Shown here one piece after another: positions 44,315-54,301 of a DNA stretch of 64,000 nucleotides. The notes under the pieces were generated by a model that was not told the DNA's origin, did not search any database, and saw only the letters and a program-made list of their open reading frames with translations. A program made the translations under genes and the position numbers. Positions within the stretch are counted from its first letter, which is position 1; each line of letters starts with the position of its first letter. Source of the DNA: Flavobacteriaceae bacterium (GTDB lineage Bacteria > Bacteroidota > Bacteroidia > Flavobacteriales > Flavobacteriaceae); contig JANQNQ010000006.1 of NCBI GenBank assembly GCA_028279515.1, positions 1-64,000 of the forward strand, given 5' to 3'.

Positions 44315-46324
44315 TTACGAGGTCTCTACATTTGGTCGTATTTTCTCAAACAAGGTTTCATCTACTTTATTCGGCAGGGTCACTTTTAGGTCGGGATTGT
44401 GATCCATAGCCCTTTTTATGGCAAAGATGGCCTCGTCATTTCTGGCCCAACTACGTCTCGCAATTCCGTTGTTTACATCCCAGAAAAGCATGGATTGCAA
44501 GCGTTTAGAAGCCTCTTTACTACCATCAAGAACCATGCCGAATCCGCCGTTAATAACTTCTCCCCAACCGACACCTCCGCCGTTGTGAATGCTCACCCAA
44601 GTTGCACCTCTAAAACTATCGCCAATCACATTGTGAATAGCCATGTCGGCGGTAAACTGAGAACCGTCGTAAATATTTGAGGTCTCACGATACGGCGAGT
44701 CGGTTCCAGATACGTCGTGATGGTCTCTACCCAATACTACTGGCCCAATTTCACCATTTGCAATAGCGTCGTTGAAGGCTTGAGCGATCTTTGTTCTTCC
44801 TTCGGCGTCAGCATATAAGATACGAGCTTGTGAGCCAACTACCAACTTATTTTCTTGTGCACCTTTGATCCATTGGATATTATCGGCCATTTGTTGCTGT
44901 ATTTCATCGGGTGATGCCTTCATGATGGTTTCAAGAACATCACATGCGATGGCATCTGTTTTAGCAAGGTCTTCCGGCTTTCCGCTGGTGCATACCCATC
45001 TAAAAGGTCCGAAACCATAATCAAAACACATAGGCCCCATGATGTCTTGTACATAGCTAGGGTACCTAAAGTTGATACCGTCTTTCGCCATAACATCGGC
45101 ACCAGCACGAGAAGCTTCCAGTAAGAAGGCGTTTCCGTAGTCAAAGAAATAGGTGCCTTTGGCGGTATGTGCATTGATGGCCTTGGCCTGTCTGCGCAAT
45201 GATTCTTGAACATGTGCTTTGAATTGCTTTGGGTCATTGGCCATCATATCATTAGCGTCTTCAAATGACACACCAACAGGATAGTAACCACCTGCCCATG
45301 GATTGTGCAATGACGTTTGATCCGAACCAAGATCAACGTAGATGTTTTCTTGATCAAACTTCTCCCAAACATCTACAATGTTTCCTTGGTAGGCAATCGA
45401 GACGGTTTCTTTATTGGCTTTTGCTTCACGAACACGTTGGCTCAGCGCGTCAAGGTCCTCTATCACTTCATCCACCCAACCTTGGGAGTGACGTGTATGC
45501 GTTGCTTTTGGATTTACTTCGGCACAAACGGTAACACAACCTGCAATGTTTCCAGCTTTTGGTTGAGCACCGCTCATACCGCCCAAGCCAGCAGTCACAA
45601 AAAGTGCCCCTTCCGGTTTGGTGTTGATTTTTCGCAATCCGTTCAAAACGGTGATGGTTGTACCGTGAACGATTCCTTGCGGACCAATATACATGTAGCT
45701 TCCAGCAGTCATTTGGCCGTATTGAGTAACGCCCAAAGCATTGAATTTTTCCCAGTCATCTGGCTGTGAATAGTTGGGAATCATCATCCCGTTGGTAACA
45801 ACTACTCTAGGTGCGTCTTTATGAGATGGGAACAATCCTAACGGATGCCCAGAATACATGACCAAGGTTTGTTCTTCGGTCATTTCTGAAAGGTATTTCA
45901 TGACCAGACGGTATTGTGCCCAGTTTTGAAACACGGCACCGTTACCACCATAAGTGATCAATTCATGTGGATGCTGCGCCACAGCATGATCCAAATTGTT
46001 TTGAATCATGAGCATTATAGCTGCAGCCTGCTTGCTTTTGGCCGGGTATTCGTCAATCGGACGTGCATATATCGTATGCTCAGGCATAAACCGATACATA
46101 TAGATGCGGCCATAGGCCTCCAATTCTTGAGCAAACTCTGGAAGCAATGTGGCGTGATGCTTAGCATCAAAATAGCGCAACGCATTTTTCAGAGCGAGTT
46201 GCTTTTCGGTGTCGGTTAAAATTTCTTTTCTTTTTGGAGCGTGATTAACGTTAGGGTCAAAAGGTTTTGACGCGGGAAGTTGTGAAGGAATTCCTTCTAT
46301 AATTTCTTCTTGAAATGATTTCAT
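44315..46324 (-). CDS. hutU: Urocanate hydratase
   Basis: A 669-residue urocanase. It converts urocanate to imidazolonepropionate in histidine breakdown, using a tightly bound NAD. The motif ITYGGNGAVFQNW, the NAD region TVLNGLRKIN...VTAGLGGMSGAQPK, and the active-site cysteine at residue 445 (GPFRWVCTSGKP) are all present. It belongs to the longer urocanase subgroup (about 660-680 rather than 555 residues). hutH, hutI and the last hut gene are not adjacent, so the pathway is split in this genome. An 8-bp inverted repeat lies just upstream of its start. Confidence 0.95.
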   Translation of the reverse strand: MKSFQEEIIEGIPSQLPASKPFDPNVNHAPKRKEILTDTEKQLALKNALRYFDAKHHATLLPEFAQELEAYGRIYMYRFMPEHTIYARPIDEYPAKSKQAAAIMLMIQNNLDHAVAQHPHELITYGGNGAVFQNWAQYRLVMKYLSEMTEEQTLVMYSGHPLGLFPSHKDAPRVVVTNGMMIPNYSQPDDWEKFNALGVTQYGQMTAGSYMYIGPQGIVHGTTITVLNGLRKINTKPEGALFVTAGLGGMSGAQPKAGNIAGCVTVCAEVNPKATHTRHSQGWVDEVIEDLDALSQRVREAKANKETVSIAYQGNIVDVWEKFDQENIYVDLGSDQTSLHNPWAGGYYPVGVSFEDANDMMANDPKQFKAHVQESLRRQAKAINAHTAKGTYFFDYGNAFLLEASRAGADVMAKDGINFRYPSYVQDIMGPMCFDYGFGPFRWVCTSGKPEDLAKTDAIACDVLETIMKASPDEIQQQMADNIQWIKGAQENKLVVGSQARILYADAEGRTKIAQAFNDAIANGEIGPVVLGRDHHDVSGTDSPYRETSNIYDGSQFTADMAIHNVIGDSFRGATWVSIHNGGGVGWGEVINGGFGMVLDGSKEASKRLQSMLFWDVNNGIARRSWARNDEAIFAIKRAMDHNPDLKVTLPNKVDETLFEKIRPNVETS

Positions 46325-46340
46325 AATGTACTAAAATTAA

Positions 46341-46383
46341 TGTGTAAAAGGTGAATGATTAGGCGAAGATTCAGCTTTACACA
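46341..46383. promoter_or_regulatory. Inverted repeat upstream of hutU
   Basis: TGTGTAAA (46341-46348) and TTTACACA (46376-46383) are perfect 8-bp arms separated by 27 bp, 17-60 bp before the hutU start on the minus strand. It could be an operator or a leader hairpin; pattern only. Confidence 0.4.
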
Positions 46384-46458
46384 CTAGGGATATCGGATGT
46401 CAGCCCGATGATGGGTGACCGCGATCTTTCTTTTGTATGTCATCAATACAATATCCAT

Positions 46459-46629
46459 CTACTTCTTTGATTGAGTATTCGTCTTTTTGTTATAACCATA
46501 CGGACAATGGCGACATCCACTCTCGCAACAATACCCTCTTTTTAAGTGGTATTGTTCTGTAAAACAGCGATATCCTTCTGGTGTCAAATAATAGTCTCCC
46601 TCTTCGATCGGGATACGCTTTTTTATCAT
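46459..46629 (-). CDS. DUF5522 small cysteine-rich protein
   Basis: A 56-residue protein translated directly from the minus strand. It starts MIKKRIPIEEGDYYLTPEGY and continues with RCFTEQYHLKRGYCC and ESGCRHCPYGYNKK. Four cysteines close together (CC...GCRHC) suggest a metal site, probably zinc or iron-sulfur. This matches the DUF5522 family of very short proteins, common in Bacteroidota and proteobacteria and of unknown function. It lies between hutU and an uncharacterised divergent gene. A palindrome with a TACCTTTG -7-like element sits 85-100 bp upstream. Confidence 0.85.
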   Translation of the reverse strand: MIKKRIPIEEGDYYLTPEGYRCFTEQYHLKRGYCCESGCRHCPYGYNKKTNTQSKK

Positions 46630-46710
46630 TATTTATGGTGATATCAAGTTTTTTAGCCGAAAATGATCGCAGTTCGTCTAATTAATCGTATATAAACAAA
46701 CTGCCTCACG

Positions 46711-46728
46711 ACCTTTGTCACAAAGGTA
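46711..46728. promoter_or_regulatory. 17-bp palindrome overlapping a -7-like element
   Basis: ACCTTTGT-C-ACAAAGGT is perfect. Read on the minus strand it contains TACCTTTG (46728-46721), a match to TAnnTTTG directed at the DUF5522 gene, but no TTG is found at the -33 distance. It lies between divergent genes, so it could regulate either. Confidence 0.5.
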
Positions 46729-46763
46729 CAGTATTTTGGCCTGATATTTGAAATTACTAGGAT

Positions 46764-47087
46764 ATGGTATTGATTTCTAAATATATGTTTCCGAAAGGAT
46801 TTGTGGGGCTTTCCCTTTGGCCGTTGATCATTCTGCGCGAAAAGCATTTGGTGTACGATGACGAATTGCTCAATCACGAACGCATTCACCTTAGACAGCA
46901 ATTAGAGTTGTTGGTGATTCCTTTTTATGTGCTTTATCTGTTTGAGTGGCTGTACGGTCTTATCAAGTACAGAAACTCGTATACGGCCTACAAGAACATA
47001 AGTTTTGAGCGTGAAGCGTATGCAAATGAAGGAGACCTGTCATACTTAGACAACAGGCCTCTATGGAAATTCTTATCGTATCGCTAG
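46764..47087 (+). CDS. Short protein with HExxH motif, metallopeptidase-like
   Basis: A 107-residue protein of unknown function. It has a central HERIH motif (LLNHERIHLRQQLEL, about residues 37-51), a hydrophobic helix after it (LLVIPFYVLYLFEWLYGLI), and SFEREAYANEGD. The last contains an ExxAxxNE-type glutamate helix like the third zinc ligand of gluzincins. That order (HExxH, membrane helix, ExxA) resembles a stripped-down M48/M56-type fold. I know of no characterised homologue. It has no signal peptide, ends 2 bp before the convergent exported protein gene, and starts 36 bp beyond the palindrome at 46711. Confidence 0.65.
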   Translation: MVLISKYMFPKGFVGLSLWPLIILREKHLVYDDELLNHERIHLRQQLELLVIPFYVLYLFEWLYGLIKYRNSYTAYKNISFEREAYANEGDLSYLDNRPLWKFLSYR

Positions 47088-47089
47088 TT

Positions 47090-49276
47090 TTATTGTTCTC
47101 TCTGCGGTTTAGCAATTTGCTGCATCTCTAACTTTCGTATTTGTTTTTTGGCCATTTTTTTAGGAGCCGAAGGAAAACGTACGTCTACATGTTTAGACAC
47201 GACTCTTCCAGTTGCATCCGTATGATCTGCTTTTGAAGCCACAATGTGCCAACTAAAAGAAACATTTGAGTTTCCTCCTTGAAGTTCTTTCACCATAAAA
47301 CCTTCTTTCGATTTATTGGTCACATATACTCCTTTACAATCTCCTTCTAACTGTATAAAGACCTTTAATGGATGAGATGCATCTACATGTATGTTGCGTT
47401 GTAGGTCGGCATCCAATTGAATTTTAGCTTCACCGTTTACCAATTGCCCAGTGCCATAATCTTCAAAGATGATTTCGGGCGTTTGAGGGCTAAAGGCCAT
47501 GCGGTTGGTTCCACCTGCACTATAAGCTCTGGCAGCAAAGGTGGCGCCATATACCGAATAATTAGTACCTGCAATTCTGGTGCCTACATAGGCCCAATCT
47601 TGGCTGGCTCCAGAATTATCCTGGTTTCCATCAAAATAGCCTCCGAACTCGACGCCAGTTCCGTCGGTTCCTGCAAGGATGGCGATAGGGTCATCAGTAG
47701 TAGACCCATTGCCCGTTCTGTCCAGTTCAAAATACCCTCCTTGCCTGGCTGTGGTCGTGCTGCTTCCGTAGGCGAACCCATATACACCAGTATCATCAGA
47801 AGCTCCTGAGACCCCAGACCCATTAGGGAGTAAGGTATAAGCTATCGTTCCAGCATTTCCTACGCCGATTACACCCGTTCCTAAGGCATCTGCGCCTCCA
47901 GCAACTCCGTCGCTACCGTTAAAGGTGCCTCCTGTACCAGCCCAAAAACCGAGTCCTGATCCATTACCTGAGCCTACCATTCCTACACCTGTAGCACTTG
48001 TATTGTAGATAAGACCTCCAAAACCACTGGCGTTGGCTGCGGCACCAATAGTGCCAACTCCCGCACCGCCAGCTTGCCCAAACACACCAACTCCTGTGGT
48101 CGTATCGGTCCCATAGATGCCAATACCACCAGCTGTCGAGTATCCACTGATGGCATCTTCGGTAGCAGTGGTAGCTTGTACTTCAAACACATTGTCGCCT
48201 GTTGGGGCCGTAGCTCCAATCACAAAATCACCAGCGCTTGTAATTCTTGCACGCTCTGAATCGTTGGTTCTTAAGGCAAAGTCCACAGCGTCTGTGGTAC
48301 CTGCAAAATTGTTGCTTGGGTTGGTTCCGGCGTTTCCTTCTAAAGACCAATCCCGTCCGTTGGTTCCTCCCATGGCAATCCATTGAGACCCGTCCCAATA
48401 ATACATGCCAGGAGTTACCTCAGTACTTCCAGAACTGGCCGTGGCCGTATTGTATACTACCAAACCAGCGGCCGGGCTTGTCACAGGACTAGCAGCATTG
48501 GTTGCTGTAAGAGCGACTCTATTTAATAAGAGTCCGCGTGTTCCGTCATTTAATTCTAGTGAAGCACTCGCATCAGGAGCTGTAGTGCTTATCCCAATAT
48601 TATTGTTAGCACCATCGATGTATAGCGTTTCGGTATCTCCGTCGGTTTCGATACGGACGTCCATATCACGACTTTCCTCGTTGATTACCAATACATCGTC
48701 TGACGCCTCTCTGAATCTAATAAACTCTCTGTTTCCCGCACCGAAAGCCAATTGGTCAGCACCTGGTCGCCATATTCCTGTATTAGTGTCACCATCCCAA
48801 GAGTAGAAAGGAGCGCTTCGGCTTCCGTTGGCGCCTGCATATACTTGGTCTCCATTGGCGATGCGAAAACGCAAGGTGTTATTCGTCCTGAAATCCAAGG
48901 CTTGTGCGTCAGTGGTCCCGATGAAATTGGTTCCTGACGTGGTTCCGCTGTTTCCGTCTATAAACCATGGGTCGCCCGATGTGAAACGAACCCATTGAGA
49001 TCCGCCCCAAAAATAAAAGCCGGGTGTTACTGCTGTTAGACCGCTACCCGCAGTAGCAGTGTTGTAAACCATCAATCCATTGGCTTCTGTGCCAGAAATG
49101 GTTGAGGTGTCTCCAGTCCCAGTAAGTGTTACTCTCGGAATCAAAATTCCTTTGTCTGTAGAGGTGATGTCTAATTCGGCACTGCCATCTGGCGTTAATG
49201 TGCCTATTCCAACTTGCGCTTTGGAAATAGCAAAAGTACCCATCATAAAGATGGACAATAGTAATGTTCTTTTCAT
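47090..49276 (-). CDS. Large exported protein with internal repeats (surface or fibre-like)
   Basis: A 728-residue secreted protein (signal peptide 1-20, cleaved before QVGIG). Two long related modules (about 23-220 and 225-365) share VGIGT/ISTT openings, GSAELDITSTDKGILIPRV versus ASLELNDGTRGLLLNRV, and a GLMVYNTAT/GLVVYNTAT plus YFWGGSQW/YYWDGSQW pair. Each then has an NFIGTTDAQ/NFAGTTDAV block. A glycine- and alanine-rich middle (about 370-560) follows, then a C-terminal segment with an EDYGTGQLVNGEAKIQLD motif. Such proteins are common in Flavobacteriia and resemble tail-fibre or adhesin stalks. No type IX sorting tail is evident. Function unknown. Confidence 0.75.
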   Translation of the reverse strand: MKRTLLLSIFMMGTFAISKAQVGIGTLTPDGSAELDITSTDKGILIPRVTLTGTGDTSTISGTEANGLMVYNTATAGSGLTAVTPGFYFWGGSQWVRFTSGDPWFIDGNSGTTSGTNFIGTTDAQALDFRTNNTLRFRIANGDQVYAGANGSRSAPFYSWDGDTNTGIWRPGADQLAFGAGNREFIRFREASDDVLVINEESRDMDVRIETDGDTETLYIDGANNNIGISTTAPDASASLELNDGTRGLLLNRVALTATNAASPVTSPAAGLVVYNTATASSGSTEVTPGMYYWDGSQWIAMGGTNGRDWSLEGNAGTNPSNNFAGTTDAVDFALRTNDSERARITSAGDFVIGATAPTGDNVFEVQATTATEDAISGYSTAGGIGIYGTDTTTGVGVFGQAGGAGVGTIGAAANASGFGGLIYNTSATGVGMVGSGNGSGLGFWAGTGGTFNGSDGVAGGADALGTGVIGVGNAGTIAYTLLPNGSGVSGASDDTGVYGFAYGSSTTTARQGGYFELDRTGNGSTTDDPIAILAGTDGTGVEFGGYFDGNQDNSGASQDWAYVGTRIAGTNYSVYGATFAARAYSAGGTNRMAFSPQTPEIIFEDYGTGQLVNGEAKIQLDADLQRNIHVDASHPLKVFIQLEGDCKGVYVTNKSKEGFMVKELQGGNSNVSFSWHIVASKADHTDATGRVVSKHVDVRFPSAPKKMAKKQIRKLEMQQIAKPQREQ

Positions 49277-49494
49277 AGGTTTTTGGGCAAAAATTATAGC
49301 TAAATATAATCGGACTTTTGTTAAATTATTTGCGGTTTTACCGTACTCGTGTTAAAAATGTTGTGAAGATGTTAGATTTATTTGTGAAAGTGCAGTTGAC
49401 TGTGGTTTAGTGAGTTGTGAAAAATCGTAGGACAATTCGGTGAATCCATGGATCGGGTTGCCTTTGCCGCTAATTTTTTGAATACATTTGAGTT

Positions 49495-50397
49495 ATGATT
49501 ACAGTACGCAATCAAAAGGTCAAATTGAACCTGCCAAACGACATTTCGGTTTTTATGAAGCGAGAAGATCGTATCCATCCTTTTGTCTCAGGAAACAAGT
49601 ATCGAAAACTCAAGTACAATTTAGAGAAAGCGCAAAGTCAAGGTTACAAAACACTGCTGACCTTTGGTGGAGCGTATTCAAATCACATTGCAGCGACAGC
49701 CGTGGCGGCACAACAACAAGGTTTTCGGGCAATTGGCGTCATTCGGGGAGAAGAACTTCACAATCTTATTGATGAAAACCCAACGCTTCGTTTCGCTCAA
49801 TCTTGCGGCATGAAATTCAAATTTATTTCTCGAGAAGCTTATCGAGTAAAGAATGCTCCCGCCTTTGTAAATGACTTGCGTTCAGAATTTGGTGATTTTT
49901 TCTTAATTCCTGAAGGGGGAACCAATACACTTGCTGTTAGAGGCTGTGAAGAAATTTTGACTTCAGGAGATGCAATGTTCGACTATATCTGCTGCCCTGT
50001 CGGAACTGGAGGAACCATTTCTGGACTCATTAATTGTTCAAAACTTGGTCAACAAGTTTTGGGTTTTCCAGCCCTTAAAGGAGATTTTTTGCGCGAAGAG
50101 ATTCGTAAATTTGCGAATAATGATCGGTGGAAACTGATCACGGATTATCATTTTGGGGGCTATGCCAAGATCAATGAAGATCTGGTTCGTTTTTTGAATG
50201 ATTTCAAACGACAAACGCAGATTCCGCTAGATCCGGTGTACACAGGTAAAATGATGTACGGCATACTAGACCTTGTGAAAAAGGGTTATTTTAAAGAAGG
50301 AACTCAGATTTTGGCCATCCATACTGGAGGTTTACAGGGAATTGCCGGAATGAATGAACGACTTAAAAAGAAGAACATACCGTTAATTGAACTATGA
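49495..50397 (+). CDS. PLP-dependent ACC deaminase/D-cysteine desulfhydrase family protein
   Basis: A 300-residue fold-type II PLP enzyme. The PLP lysine lies in FVSGNKYRKLKYNL (near residue 36), and LTFGGAYSNHIAATA binds the substrate carboxylate. EGGTNTLAVRGCEEI and CPVGTGGTISGLI form the phosphate cup. Family members act as 1-aminocyclopropane-1-carboxylate deaminase or, more often, D-cysteine desulfhydrase; the sequence alone does not decide. Its stop overlaps the start of the glucosaminidase gene (ATGA), so both lie in one operon with hemL. Confidence 0.88.
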   Translation: MITVRNQKVKLNLPNDISVFMKREDRIHPFVSGNKYRKLKYNLEKAQSQGYKTLLTFGGAYSNHIAATAVAAQQQGFRAIGVIRGEELHNLIDENPTLRFAQSCGMKFKFISREAYRVKNAPAFVNDLRSEFGDFFLIPEGGTNTLAVRGCEEILTSGDAMFDYICCPVGTGGTISGLINCSKLGQQVLGFPALKGDFLREEIRKFANNDRWKLITDYHFGGYAKINEDLVRFLNDFKRQTQIPLDPVYTGKMMYGILDLVKKGYFKEGTQILAIHTGGLQGIAGMNERLKKKNIPLIEL

Positions 50398-51215
50398 TGG
50401 GTAAACGATTGATATTAGCTTTAGGAGTGATTTTTTTGGTTGGCTGTAAAAGTCAACGTGTAGTGGTCACTAAAGAGAAAAAAGAAAAGCCAAGGGTGGT
50501 GGTGACAACCCCAAAGAAGGAGGACTCTCCTGTCGTTATGAAGAAAGAGCCGAACCCAGTTCCTAAGAGCGGAGATGTTGTGTCGCATTACATTGACACC
50601 TACAAAGATATTGCCATGTCCGAAATGGAGAAATTTGGAATTCCCGCAAGCATCACTTTGGCACAAGGGATTCTAGAGTCAGGAGCCGGAAGAGGCGATT
50701 TAACACAACGTGCTAACAATCACTTTGGTATCAAGTGCCATAAAGGATGGAAAGGAGAGCGCGTATATCACGACGATGATAAGCGAGGAGAATGCTTCCG
50801 AAAATATGCGCATCCTGAGTATTCATTTAGAGACCATTCGCTGTTCCTGTCAGAAAGAAAACGATATATGTTCCTTTTCAGATTGGAAAAAGATGATTAC
50901 CGTGGTTGGGCGAAGGGCTTAAGAAAGGCTGGATACGCGACCGATCCAAAATACCCAACCAAGCTCATCAGTCTGATCGAGCGATACAATTTGTATGACT
51001 ACGACGCGATTGTACTTGAGAAAGACCCTAAGGATGCACGTAAGATCGTTAAGCGCAAGGACAAGTACACCGTGAAAAAGGGAGATACCTTATACTCGAT
51101 CGCGAGAAAGAACAAAATAACTGTCGATCAATTAAAAGCACTGAACAGCCTTGACAACAATGACATTTACATTGGTCAAGTGTTGTATGTTAAACCACTC
51201 GAAAAAGATTTTTAA
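50394..51215 (+). CDS. LysM glucosaminidase lipoprotein
   Basis: A 273-residue predicted lipoprotein. The signal ends IFLVGC with the cysteine at residue 18. A mannosyl-glycoprotein endo-beta-N-acetylglucosaminidase-type domain (about 65-205) contains [20 protein letters not shown] and [23 protein letters not shown]-terminal LysM (about 222-266) has [15 protein letters not shown] and [12 protein letters not shown]. It should cut the glycan chain of peptidoglycan from the outer membrane side. A proline- and lysine-rich linker follows the cysteine. Both ends overlap neighbours (ATGA and TAATG), which means tight coupling to the PLP enzyme and hemL. Confidence 0.9.
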   Translation: MMGKRLILALGVIFLVGCKSQRVVVTKEKKEKPRVVVTTPKKEDSPVVMKKEPNPVPKSGDVVSHYIDTYKDIAMSEMEKFGIPASITLAQGILESGAGRGDLTQRANNHFGIKCHKGWKGERVYHDDDKRGECFRKYAHPEYSFRDHSLFLSERKRYMFLFRLEKDDYRGWAKGLRKAGYATDPKYPTKLISLIERYNLYDYDAIVLEKDPKDARKIVKRKDKYTVKKGDTLYSIARKNKITVDQLKALNSLDNNDIYIGQVLYVKPLEKDF

Positions 51216-52501
51216 TGATTTATCAAAGAAGTAGCGCCTTATTCAAAGAGGCGTCACAATATATTCCTGGTGGAGTAAATTCTCCTGTAAGAGCATTTAA
51301 AGCCGTGGGTGGCACCCCAATTTTTGTCAAAGAAGCCAAAGGGGCTTATTTGTACGATGAAGATGGAAACCGTTTGATCGATTATATCGCTTCATGGGGC
51401 CCAATGATTTTGGGGCATGCCTACGAACCTGTTGTCAATGCGGTCGTTGATAAAGCAAAAAAGGGTACTTCCTTCGGAATGCCTACAGAAATAGAGACGG
51501 ATATCGCCAAGCTGGCTGTGTCTATGGTGCCTAACATTGATAAAATTCGTTTTGTAAATAGTGGTACAGAAGCATGCATGAGTGCTGTTAGATTGGCGCG
51601 TGGATTCACCGGAAGAGATAAGATAATAAAGTTTGCTGGATGTTACCACGGACATAGTGATTCGTTCTTGATTCAAGCAGGAAGTGGGGCAGTTACCTTC
51701 GGAGCACCTAACAGTCCTGGAGTTACCCAAGGAACTGCTAAAGACACCCTGTTAGCTCGATTTAACGACTTGTCTAATGTGCAGCAATTGCTTGAAGCCA
51801 ATAAAGGTGAGATTGCAGCGATCATTATTGAACCGGTACCTGGAAATATGGGCTGTATCTTACCAAAAGATGGTTTTATGGAAGGGTTACGTTCGCTATG
51901 TGACCAACATGATACCTTGTTGATTTTTGATGAAGTGATGACTGGATTTCGATTGGCAAGAGGTGGTGCTCAGGAAACCTTGGGAATTGATGCAGACATT
52001 GTCTGCTTCGGAAAGGTTATTGGTGGCGGACTCCCAGTAGGGGCCTTTGCCGCTCGCAATGAGATTATGAATCATTTGGCGCCATTGGGCCCAGTATATC
52101 AAGCAGGTACGCTTTCGGGAAATCCGTTGGCGATGAGTGCCGGTTTGGCCATGCTGACGACACTTAACGAAAACCCTTCAATCTTTACTGAGCTGGAGGA
52201 AAAAACAGCATACTTGCACGAAGGTATAGAGAAGGCGTTACGTGCCACGGATCTAGCCTTTCAGATCAACCGTAGGGGCTCTATGGTATCTGTGCATTTC
52301 ACTGATACGCCAGTAGTGGATTTCGAAACTGCAGCCAAAGGCAATAACGATACTTTCAAAAAATACTTTCATGGCATGTTGGCCGAAGGGGTATACCTTC
52401 CGCCTAGCGCATTTGAAAGCTATTTCTTAAACAACGCACTGACCTATGATGATTTAGACTTCACCATAGCAGCCGTCGAAAAAGTGGTCAAGACCCTTTA
52501 A
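51215..52501 (+). CDS. hemL: Glutamate-1-semialdehyde 2,1-aminomutase
   Basis: A 428-residue PLP enzyme making 5-aminolevulinate for haem from glutamate-1-semialdehyde (C5 pathway). It starts with [20 protein letters not shown], and the PLP lysine is K267 ([13 protein letters not shown]). FDEVMTGFR supplies the cofactor aspartate and [13 protein letters not shown] the substrate loop. Length and motifs fully match HemL. Its ATG overlaps the stop of the glucosaminidase. Its end overlaps the convergent M61 gene by 14 bp, so any transcription terminator must lie inside one of the genes. Confidence 0.96.
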   Translation: MIYQRSSALFKEASQYIPGGVNSPVRAFKAVGGTPIFVKEAKGAYLYDEDGNRLIDYIASWGPMILGHAYEPVVNAVVDKAKKGTSFGMPTEIETDIAKLAVSMVPNIDKIRFVNSGTEACMSAVRLARGFTGRDKIIKFAGCYHGHSDSFLIQAGSGAVTFGAPNSPGVTQGTAKDTLLARFNDLSNVQQLLEANKGEIAAIIIEPVPGNMGCILPKDGFMEGLRSLCDQHDTLLIFDEVMTGFRLARGGAQETLGIDADIVCFGKVIGGGLPVGAFAARNEIMNHLAPLGPVYQAGTLSGNPLAMSAGLAMLTTLNENPSIFTELEEKTAYLHEGIEKALRATDLAFQINRRGSMVSVHFTDTPVVDFETAAKGNNDTFKKYFHGMLAEGVYLPPSAFESYFLNNALTYDDLDFTIAAVEKVVKTL

Positions 52502-54185
52502 AGGCAAGTGCCGCGGTATTTTTATCGTTGTGTTTAAGCTTCGGAATCGGTAGCACCTTTGCAGGGAAAAAACGTATGGTGTCTTCCTTTCCTTCTCGAA
52601 TGACGGTAAGCTTGGCCTCTCGGTCGGGGCGATGCATATAACTTCGAAAAGAAACTCGATCTCCTTTGCGCAAACCTGCTTCATAGGCCTTTGAATCGAT
52701 GTCAATTTCTGCAACATGCTTTTTGTCTTCTGTAAACTCAAAACCAAGATGATATGCATTTGAGAAGGGAGCATGGTCTAAGCCAAGATCCTTGAAAATA
52801 TCGCCAATCGGCATTGGTTTTCCAGAGTAGATATGTGTATTGAAAAAGGGTTGAAGATCTTCATTCAAGTATTGATTGGCCTTTTCGATAAAATATTCTT
52901 TATGCATACGTTGTCCAGATGCCAGTGCGTCGCGATAAAAGTCGAGCATTAGGTCATCAAGGCTGTGTTTTCCTTTGCTGTCCATTTGAATTTTCTGATC
53001 CAGATAAAAGGCAAAAAGAGCACCTCTGTAATAGGGCAACTTTTCATAATCGCGACTGCTCCAGAAGTTATCATAGTTGATCGACGAATTGGGTTTGTCT
53101 TTTACCGGAGACCGTTCGAGATTACTCACGAACGAATTGATCTCATCAATAAAATAGGCGTGGTCCAATCCGATGATCTGATTACTAGCAATATTCTTTA
53201 TCGTATAGTATTCAGTAAACCCTTCACTAAACCAATACTGTCCTTCTTCATTGGCGTTTTTAATACTGTGTCCGATCCAATTGTGCGTGAGTTCGTGATT
53301 GAAGAGATAAGTAAGGTCCTTGAGCAATAAATTTTTGTTGTTGGTAGCCCTAGTGGCAAATGAGTTGGTAAGTCCGGTGCCGCCATATGAACTACCGTTC
53401 TCTCGATGGGTGGGTACAAGAGTTACTGTAAAGTATGGTTGCGAGTGGTCCCTCCAAAAAGAACGTTGTGCGGTAATGGTCTTTTGCAACATGTTGACGA
53501 TTTCATCATCAGAAAAAGTTTCCCATTCTCCTCGAATCGCCAGTGAAACATCGTTTCCTTCTATTTTAAACGGATACACTCTAAAATCACCTCCAACAAA
53601 GACGGCTGTATGAAATTCGTTTAACGAGGTGGCTTCCAAGAATTGAACAGATTCCTTACTTCCGAAGCTATTGTGAACAATGTTTTCTTCGGAAAAGCCC
53701 TTCCATGAGATTTCAATGTCCATAAGCCCAGTTTCGGGATGCATCCCTGTTTGAGGCACCATAAATAAGCTGTGCGAAAAAGCGCTGAAGTATTTTGGTT
53801 GTACCACTGGCCTATAAGATTTCTGGTCGGTAAGAACTCCAGGTGAGTCTTGCAAAATATGATATTCAAACCGCAAATTGCCTAGCCCTGGATCATGATG
53901 AATTTCTATGAACCCCTCATCCTTGTTTTTATGAATAGAAGCCTCGGCATTTAAGAGTTTCATATCTCCAATGCACTGATGCAAATTTTCTTCGCCCCAA
54001 GCCTTGTCTAGAAACATAAGTTTGGTGATGCCGGTAATGTCGGCTGGGAATTCAGCAAGGATCTTTAGTTGATGTCGTTCATTTTCAAATACCTTTTTGA
54101 CTGTGTATTTGATGGTCGGTTCACCTTGAGAGTGGCACGAAAATAAGATCAAGGCCGAAACGACCAAGAGGAATACTTTTTTCAT
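52488..54185 (-). CDS. M61-type (glycyl aminopeptidase-like) lipoprotein peptidase
   Basis: A 565-residue exported metallopeptidase. The signal ends ALILFSC (cysteine at residue 17). The zinc site is HELTH at 297-301 in [12 protein letters not shown], with the third ligand in [10 protein letters not shown] about 27 residues later. An M1/M61-like N-terminal beta region precedes it. A degenerate PDZ-like C-terminal segment ([20 protein letters not shown]) follows. It probably trims peptides at the outer membrane. It overlaps hemL tail to tail. Substrate unknown. Confidence 0.85.
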   Translation of the reverse strand: MKKVFLLVVSALILFSCHSQGEPTIKYTVKKVFENERHQLKILAEFPADITGITKLMFLDKAWGEENLHQCIGDMKLLNAEASIHKNKDEGFIEIHHDPGLGNLRFEYHILQDSPGVLTDQKSYRPVVQPKYFSAFSHSLFMVPQTGMHPETGLMDIEISWKGFSEENIVHNSFGSKESVQFLEATSLNEFHTAVFVGGDFRVYPFKIEGNDVSLAIRGEWETFSDDEIVNMLQKTITAQRSFWRDHSQPYFTVTLVPTHRENGSSYGGTGLTNSFATRATNNKNLLLKDLTYLFNHELTHNWIGHSIKNANEEGQYWFSEGFTEYYTIKNIASNQIIGLDHAYFIDEINSFVSNLERSPVKDKPNSSINYDNFWSSRDYEKLPYYRGALFAFYLDQKIQMDSKGKHSLDDLMLDFYRDALASGQRMHKEYFIEKANQYLNEDLQPFFNTHIYSGKPMPIGDIFKDLGLDHAPFSNAYHLGFEFTEDKKHVAEIDIDSKAYEAGLRKGDRVSFRSYMHRPDREAKLTVIREGKEDTIRFFPAKVLPIPKLKHNDKNTAALAFKGS

Positions 54186-54241
54186 AGTTTGAATCTTTGG
54201 TAATGTATTAAAGACTGTGCAAAAATTTCTGTGTCACAAAA

Positions 54242-54273
54242 GAGCGCGACCAGAACTTTCTCTGGTCGCGCTC
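54242..54273 (-). terminator. Strong hairpin terminator after the 147-residue protein gene
   Basis: GAGCGCGACCAGA and TCTGGTCGCGCTC form a perfect 13-bp GC-rich stem with a 6-nt loop. Read on the minus strand it is followed by TTTTGTG. It lies 28 bp past the stop at 54302. Confidence 0.9.
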
Positions 54274-54301
54274 AAAATTGGTTGGTCGAAATTCTAGTTG
54301 A

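Noticed and set aside
48405-48806. Plus-strand frames within the repetitive exported protein gene
   Set aside because: Shadows of the minus-strand gene caused by its repetitive codon pattern; no signals of their own.
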